64,000 nt of DNA from Chrysoperla carnea (Eukaryota > Arthropoda > Insecta > Neuroptera > Chrysopidae), in contig NC_058339.1 in the NCBI RefSeq assembly GCF_905475395.1, forward strand, positions 7,076,001 through 7,140,000, read 5' to 3'. This document shows, one piece after another, positions 60,264 through 64,000 of the stretch. Positions within the stretch are counted from its first letter, which is position 1. The number at the start of each line of letters is the position of its first letter. The notes below the pieces were generated by a model. It worked only from the letters and a program-made list of their open reading frames with translations. It did no database searches and was not told the DNA's origin. A program made the translations under genes and the position numbers.

Positions 60264-60313
60264 GAAGCCAATATAATCAGCCAAGATTGCTTTGACTGTA
60301 TGTCAATGTCAGT

Positions 60314-60320
60314 TATAAAA
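60314..60320 (+). promoter_or_regulatory. TATA box for the 97-aa gene
   Basis: TATAAAA lies 44 nt before the ATG at 60364, which would give a 5' UTR of about 15-20 nt. A well-formed TATA in AT-rich DNA is weak evidence alone, but its position fits. Confidence 0.4.
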
Positions 60321-60363
60321 CTCAAATCAATTAAAAAAAAAAATTATGTTGTAAGGCAAAAAG

Positions 60364-60657
60364 ATGTTTGACTTTTTAAAAACTCTAAATTATACTGTAC
60401 CTGTTCCAGAGGTTGTAGAGGATGCACAAAGCCTTCCATGTCAAGCTCTATGTTTTTTTAGATTTGCTATTTCAAAAGTATTTCAACTAACGTACACAGT
60501 TTTATTTCAAACATGGCAACTTACAAAAAGAAGTTTATGTGTATGTGGTGAACTGGGAACCTTTGATATTAATAATGTAGGTGACTTGTACAAGTTTTTC
60601 TTATTATGTCATATGTTCTCATGGACGGTGATTTTATGGAAACTACGTAAATTTTAA
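60364..60657 (+). CDS. Small uncharacterised membrane-like protein, 97 aa
   Basis: Not recognised as any known family. Intronless frame: MFDFLKTLNYTVPVPEVVED, a Cys-containing hydrophobic segment at about 29-53 (CFFRFAISKVFQLTYTVLF), a linker with CVCGELGTFDINNVGDLYK and a second hydrophobic segment to the end (FFLLCHMFSWTVILWKLRKF). Two hydrophobic stretches without signal peptide suggest a small membrane protein. TATAAAA stands 44 nt upstream and AATAAA at 60662-60667, directly after the stop. The truncated divergent paralogue 700 bp away (59476-59664) supports coding status through largely synonymous differences. It could instead derive from an element ORF that exists in several copies. 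Confidence 0.55.
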   Translation: MFDFLKTLNYTVPVPEVVEDAQSLPCQALCFFRFAISKVFQLTYTVLFQTWQLTKRSLCVCGELGTFDINNVGDLYKFFLLCHMFSWTVILWKLRKF

Positions 60658-60792
60658 TCTAAATAAACATATTAAAACTATATACAAATAATAATAAACA
60701 ACGAAACCTCAATGAAATACAAAAGTGATGGAATAAATTAATAGAAATTAATGTTAATTGATGATTTCGTGTACATGCATAATATTTTTTAA

Positions 60793-61008
60793 TCAGAAAT
60801 AAAATATGAAAATATATAGAAAATCTGCCGAACAGTTTATTAGTATAGGCACTAGGTCTTTATTTCCAAGATGAAGTCTATTATTTGCTTCATTATGCTT
60901 CTTTGTTTCTTGTAATATTTCATCCTTAATTATTAACTTAATATTTAATTGTTTTTCAATTTTAATACGTTCATTTTTTAAAATTTCTTCTTCGCTATAT
61001 TCTCCCAT
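60793..61008 (-). CDS. Doubtful 71-codon ORF, charged N-terminus
   Basis: MGEYSEEEILKNERIKIEKQ opens a Glu/Lys-rich helical stretch to about residue 43, followed by an AT-driven hydrophobic tail. It begins about 20 bp from a family K-like repeat (61030-61155) and 178 bp downstream of the four-unit heat-shock element at 61186-61203. No homology recognised; it may be a first exon or chance. Confidence 0.2.
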   Translation of the reverse strand: MGEYSEEEILKNERIKIEKQLNIKLIIKDEILQETKKHNEANNRLHLGNKDLVPILINCSADFLYIFIFYF

Positions 61009-61029
61009 TTTTTTACTATCAAATGGTTT

Positions 61030-61155
61030 TAATTTTTTGTTACGGAACCCTAGTTTTTTAGTTGACCGAATTGTATATCTAAACCATTCTCGAATCTACT
61101 TGAAGACACACACAAAATTTCATCAAAATCGGTTAAGAAAGTTTTCGAATTAGTA
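61030..61155. repeat. Fragment of family K-like repeat
   Basis: GTTACGGAACCCTAGTTTTT at the left and AATTTCATCAAAATCGGTTA at the right, typical blocks of arthropod dispersed repeats. Confidence 0.45.
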
Positions 61156-61185
61156 TATATTATTTTATGTTAATATTTTAGTGTT

Positions 61186-61203
61186 TTCTGGAACATTCTA
61201 GAA
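61186..61203. promoter_or_regulatory. Perfect four-unit heat-shock element
   Basis: TTCtgGAAcaTTCtaGAA has all twelve conserved bases of four alternating NGAAN pentamers. It is 1.6 kb upstream of the Hop start codon and 178 bp upstream of the doubtful minus ORF at 60793-61008. HSF trimers are known to bind arrays of three or more units. Confidence 0.6.
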
Positions 61204-62653
61204 TATGCAAATTTGAACAAAATTCTATTTTTAAGTGACAATCATCGACAGTTCACTATCACTTGCCAATCATGACATTTTGTCATAAAGCTAATATCAT
61301 AGAGCTGTAAAATCGCAGCCTAAACGGTTTATCGGAGAGAGACCAAATTAGATAGGCGCTTAGATAAATAAACAGCGCCGTTCAATTAACGGCCTGAATG
61401 ATTTTCAGCCGTAACATTTAGTAAATCAGCTAGCTGATGCTTAAGCCCAGTGTTCTCAGACAATCTGAAATAAGGAACTTATCGTACTAGTAGCGTAAAA
61501 TTATCGAAAATTATCGTGCATAAATCGATAATCTCTGCGGTCAAGAATTCACTTATTGCGTTTTCTATGCCTATACAGCTCTAACATATAGAACTCTCAC
61601 ATAAACATATAGAGCTCACAGACTTATGTAATATAACATTTTATTACATATATAAGTCTGTGATAGAGTTCTGGCAGAACCACACAACCTCTATAAATAA
61701 TCTAGCAAGAAAATTCTGGAAGCTCGTGAATATATTGAAAAGTCGTTAATTCAAAAATTAAAAAATAATTGATGTCAAATATTTTCAAAATGTCTATTTA
61801 ATGCGGTTAAAGTTAAACTTCTCTTTCAGGTCCAGGGAGGACATTCAAAGACTACGTTTCATTGAAATAACCAATTGGAAGAGTTATGTTGAAGGTCGTG
61901 TCTATGACGCATCAAGCACATTTTCTTATAAAATATTAAAATTAAAAATCGTAATTTTTGAACTGTATATCATGTGACCTAAAACGCGGGTAAGCCCTGC
62001 TGTGATGTCATAGCGGTATGAGTCATAGATTATCAGTTAGTTCAGTGTAGACAGCTGGGTACACTGAATATATACATAGATAATAAGTATTTATATTTAT
62101 TATAATCAAATGTCTATGAATATATCTGTCAAACTTATCTGTGTTATTTTGTATAGTGATACCCATATTACATCAAATTGGATGCCCGCGTTTTTGATAG
62201 TTTAAAATTTAAGTTTTTGGCAAGAAAGCGTGTATATTTTTCCGAAATAAATTTTTGGTGGTTTTTTATTAGCAAAATCATTATTTTGAAGTACTTTTTC
62301 AAAAATAGTGGAATATCCTATTACCAGTTATTTATTAAGTTTTACCTCTGCTTTTTATCCGAGTAGTAAAAAAGAGCCTTCGGATTTTAAGCATTTTATT
62401 AGATTTTTTTTTTATTCTGAAGATATCATGATCGCAGAAAATTTACTCAAATGACAATTGGCAACAGGTATAAGTACATCGAAAATGTGAATATTCAATA
62501 GAAAGATATTAGAATTTTGAAACACTCAAATGTTTTCCAAAAAAACACACACCGCGATCTGCATATAGAGGTAAAAAGAGATAGCTAGCTTATTTCTACG
62601 ATATCTACGATTATAGTGCAACTAACTGAACGCAAACGCAATGAGACATTTGT
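61204..62653. other. Upstream region of Hop
   Basis: No gene recognised. A stem-loop CACAGACTTATGTAATATAA with AAGTCTGTG lies near 61617-61665. 61980-62420 is repeat-like (CTGCTGTGATGTCATAGCGG, GTAAAAAAGAGCCTTCGG). The frame at 62178-62366 falls in it and is not called. Confidence 0.4.
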
Positions 62654-62666
62654 TTCCAGAAAGTTC
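62654..62666 (+). promoter_or_regulatory. Perfect three-unit heat-shock element of Hop
   Basis: TTCcaGAAagTTC, nine of nine conserved bases, 122 bp upstream of the Hop ATG and so close to the probable transcription start. Hop/STI1 genes are known heat-shock-responsive co-chaperone genes, which fits. Confidence 0.65.
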
Positions 62667-62787
62667 AAGTAATTGTTCTGTGTTTCTTGTCGGTGTCCGG
62701 TGTTTTAAAAAAAAATATAGTTTCGTTATTTGTATTCGAAGTGGAGTTTATTAAATTTATCTGTTTTAAATTTATTATAATACTGTA

Positions 62788-64000
62788 ATGGCACAAGTAA
62801 GTTTAATCATCTATCTTTGAAGTTTTTTTTTTTTTATAAATCTTTTTCAATTTTTCTACATGCGGTTTTTTGCAATATTATGAATTCTTGTGCGCCAAGT
62901 TTTTTTTTTTAAATAGATTTTGCTAGATTTAAAAAAATAACTCAAAATAATCCTACGATTATTTTATATTATGTTCATTTTTCGAGATATGAGATGCTAA
63001 AAATCAACTTAAAATGAATTCGTACTTGAGGAAAATTAGACAGCTGAATTTATTTAAAATCGAAGAAATAAAAATAAAATAAAAACTCAATAACACAATT
63101 ATTTTTTAGACATTAAAAACTGTAGTTTCAAAAATTAATTAGTGTAATAAATAGACATTACTTATTTTAACGTAATTAATACATTATGTGGCTGTAACAG
63201 GTGTGTTCCTTCAAAGGACATGTTTCCAAAATGAAAACATTACCTAGAATACCTAGATCCGCGATTTTCATTAACAAAATTTTAAATCAATCTATTATGG
63301 GTACTTCGTGGTAATAAGATTAATTTCAACCTTAAAATTTAGAGACTTTAAAAGAAACAAAAAGATCTCGAAACGTGACTTCTGTCGATCGTTCAAATCG
63401 TGAGGCACCCACTTTTCGAGCTTTTTAACCTTTCCAATACGATTTAAACCATTAAAAAAAACCGCATGGGAGGTGACGCCCAGTTCTTCCGCCATCCCAC
63501 GCACTCTTTGTGATGGGCCAGTCTTCACCAGTGTCCTCCAAGAATCGTAATATGTTCTCAGTTTTTAAACAATCGTATTTACTTAAACAAAATTTATTAG
63601 GTTGCTGCTCTGAAAGAACAAGGAAATAGTGCTTTATCAGCAGGTAATTTTGATGAAGCAATTAAACATTACACAGATGCAATCAATTTAGATTCAAGTA
63701 ATCATGTTTTATACTCGAATCGATCTGCTGCATACGCAAAAGCTGGAAAATATGAACTTGCTTTAGCTGATGCTGAAAAAACAGTTGAATTGAAACCAGA
63801 TTGGGCTAAAGGCTATTCAAGAAAAGGTTCTGTACTAGCATATTTAGGTCGTCATTCTGAGGCTGTAGCCGCATACGAAACCGGCTTAAAATACGATCCA
63901 AATAATGTTCAATTAAAAGATGGTTTATCGGAAGTTAAACAACAACAAGCAAAGAATCCATTATACATGTCGAATCCATTCAACATACCAGATTTATTTG
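62788..64000 (+). CDS. Hop: Hsp70-Hsp90 organising protein (Hop / STI1), 5' part
   Basis: Co-chaperone that bridges Hsp70 and Hsp90 in the cytosol through TPR domains. Exon 1 is only nine bases, ATGGCACAA at 62788-62796 (donor GTAAGT). Exon 2 starts at 63601 after ATTAG and is open to the window edge, 400 nt. The joined start MAQ-VAALKEQGNSALSAGN is the family's N-terminus. Three TPR repeats (TPR1, residues about 4-118) are clear: AIKHYTDAINLDSSNHVLYS, NRSAAYAKAGKYELALADAE and KGYSRKGSVLAYLGRHSEAV. The carboxylate-clamp residues K/N of KEQGN and N of SNRSA are present. The DP1 segment begins at NPFNIPDLF at the edge. TPR2A, TPR2B and DP2 are outside the window. Confidence 0.95.
63290..63541 (-). 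mobile_element. mariner-like transposase fragment in Hop intron 1
   Basis: On minus, GMAEELGVTSHAVF, LNRIGKVKKLEKWVPHDLN and DRQKSRFEIFLFLLK follow the helix-turn-helix and WVPHEL motif order of mariner transposases (the linker before the catalytic domain). The frame breaks on both sides (stop after TTKYP; other frame upstream), and no catalytic DD(34)D part or terminal repeats were found, so it is a dead fragment. GC content is above the intron average. Confidence 0.85.

Noticed and set aside
62178-62366. 62-codon plus-strand frame upstream of Hop
   Set aside because: Starts with TTG inside repeat-like DNA and lacks any motif.
1-64000. CRISPR arrays, operons, ribosome binding sites, rRNA genes
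   Set aside because: The window is spliced eukaryotic DNA. The direct repeats seen are satellites or transposons without regular unique spacers, and no rRNA signature was found.

Overview
The window is AT-rich (roughly three quarters A+T) eukaryotic nuclear DNA with spliced genes, short CAAC-ATGG-type start contexts, GTAAGT/GTATGT donors and a dense load of small transposon relics. The gene set (IP3 kinase, C-type lectin, XBP1 with a 23-nt IRE1 intron, the condensin subunit CAP-H/barren, Hop/STI1) and the 23-nt length of the IRE1 intron, which matches Drosophila, point to an insect. I cannot name the order from sequence alone.

Layout. From 1 to about 36 kb I find no convincing complete gene. 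This third is a graveyard of non-autonomous elements: a recurrent ~550-bp family (A), a ~400-bp family (D), foldback elements and MITEs with near-palindromic arms, tRNA-derived SINE-like units, and one DNA transposon (26712-27573) with perfect 31-bp terminal repeats nested inside a family A copy. From 36.5 to 42.6 kb a four-exon plus-strand gene encodes inositol-trisphosphate 3-kinase. From 44.75 to 46.19 kb a three-exon minus-strand gene encodes a secreted C-type lectin with a long C-terminal tail. A satellite/hAT-MITE/tRNA-like cluster follows (46.6-48.35 kb). XBP1 lies on minus at 48.86-51.09 kb and the ten-exon condensin gene barren on minus at 53.37-58.33 kb. Two divergent small paralogous genes of unknown function lie at 59.48-59.66 (minus) and 60.36-60.66 kb (plus). 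The start of Hop (plus, from 62.79 kb) runs off the right edge.

How the genes relate. There is no operon logic. Two genes are proteostasis factors: XBP1 is the transcription factor of the unfolded-protein response, and Hop is the Hsp70-Hsp90 co-chaperone. Both carry matching regulatory sequence: twin IRE1-type hairpins plus ERSE/UPRE-like sites for XBP1, and a perfect heat-shock element upstream of Hop. A second, four-unit heat-shock element sits at 61186-61203 near small ORFs. The most novel items are the small paralogous pair, whose differences in the conserved block are mainly synonymous, and the nested transposon with regular subterminal repeats and a retained coding relic.
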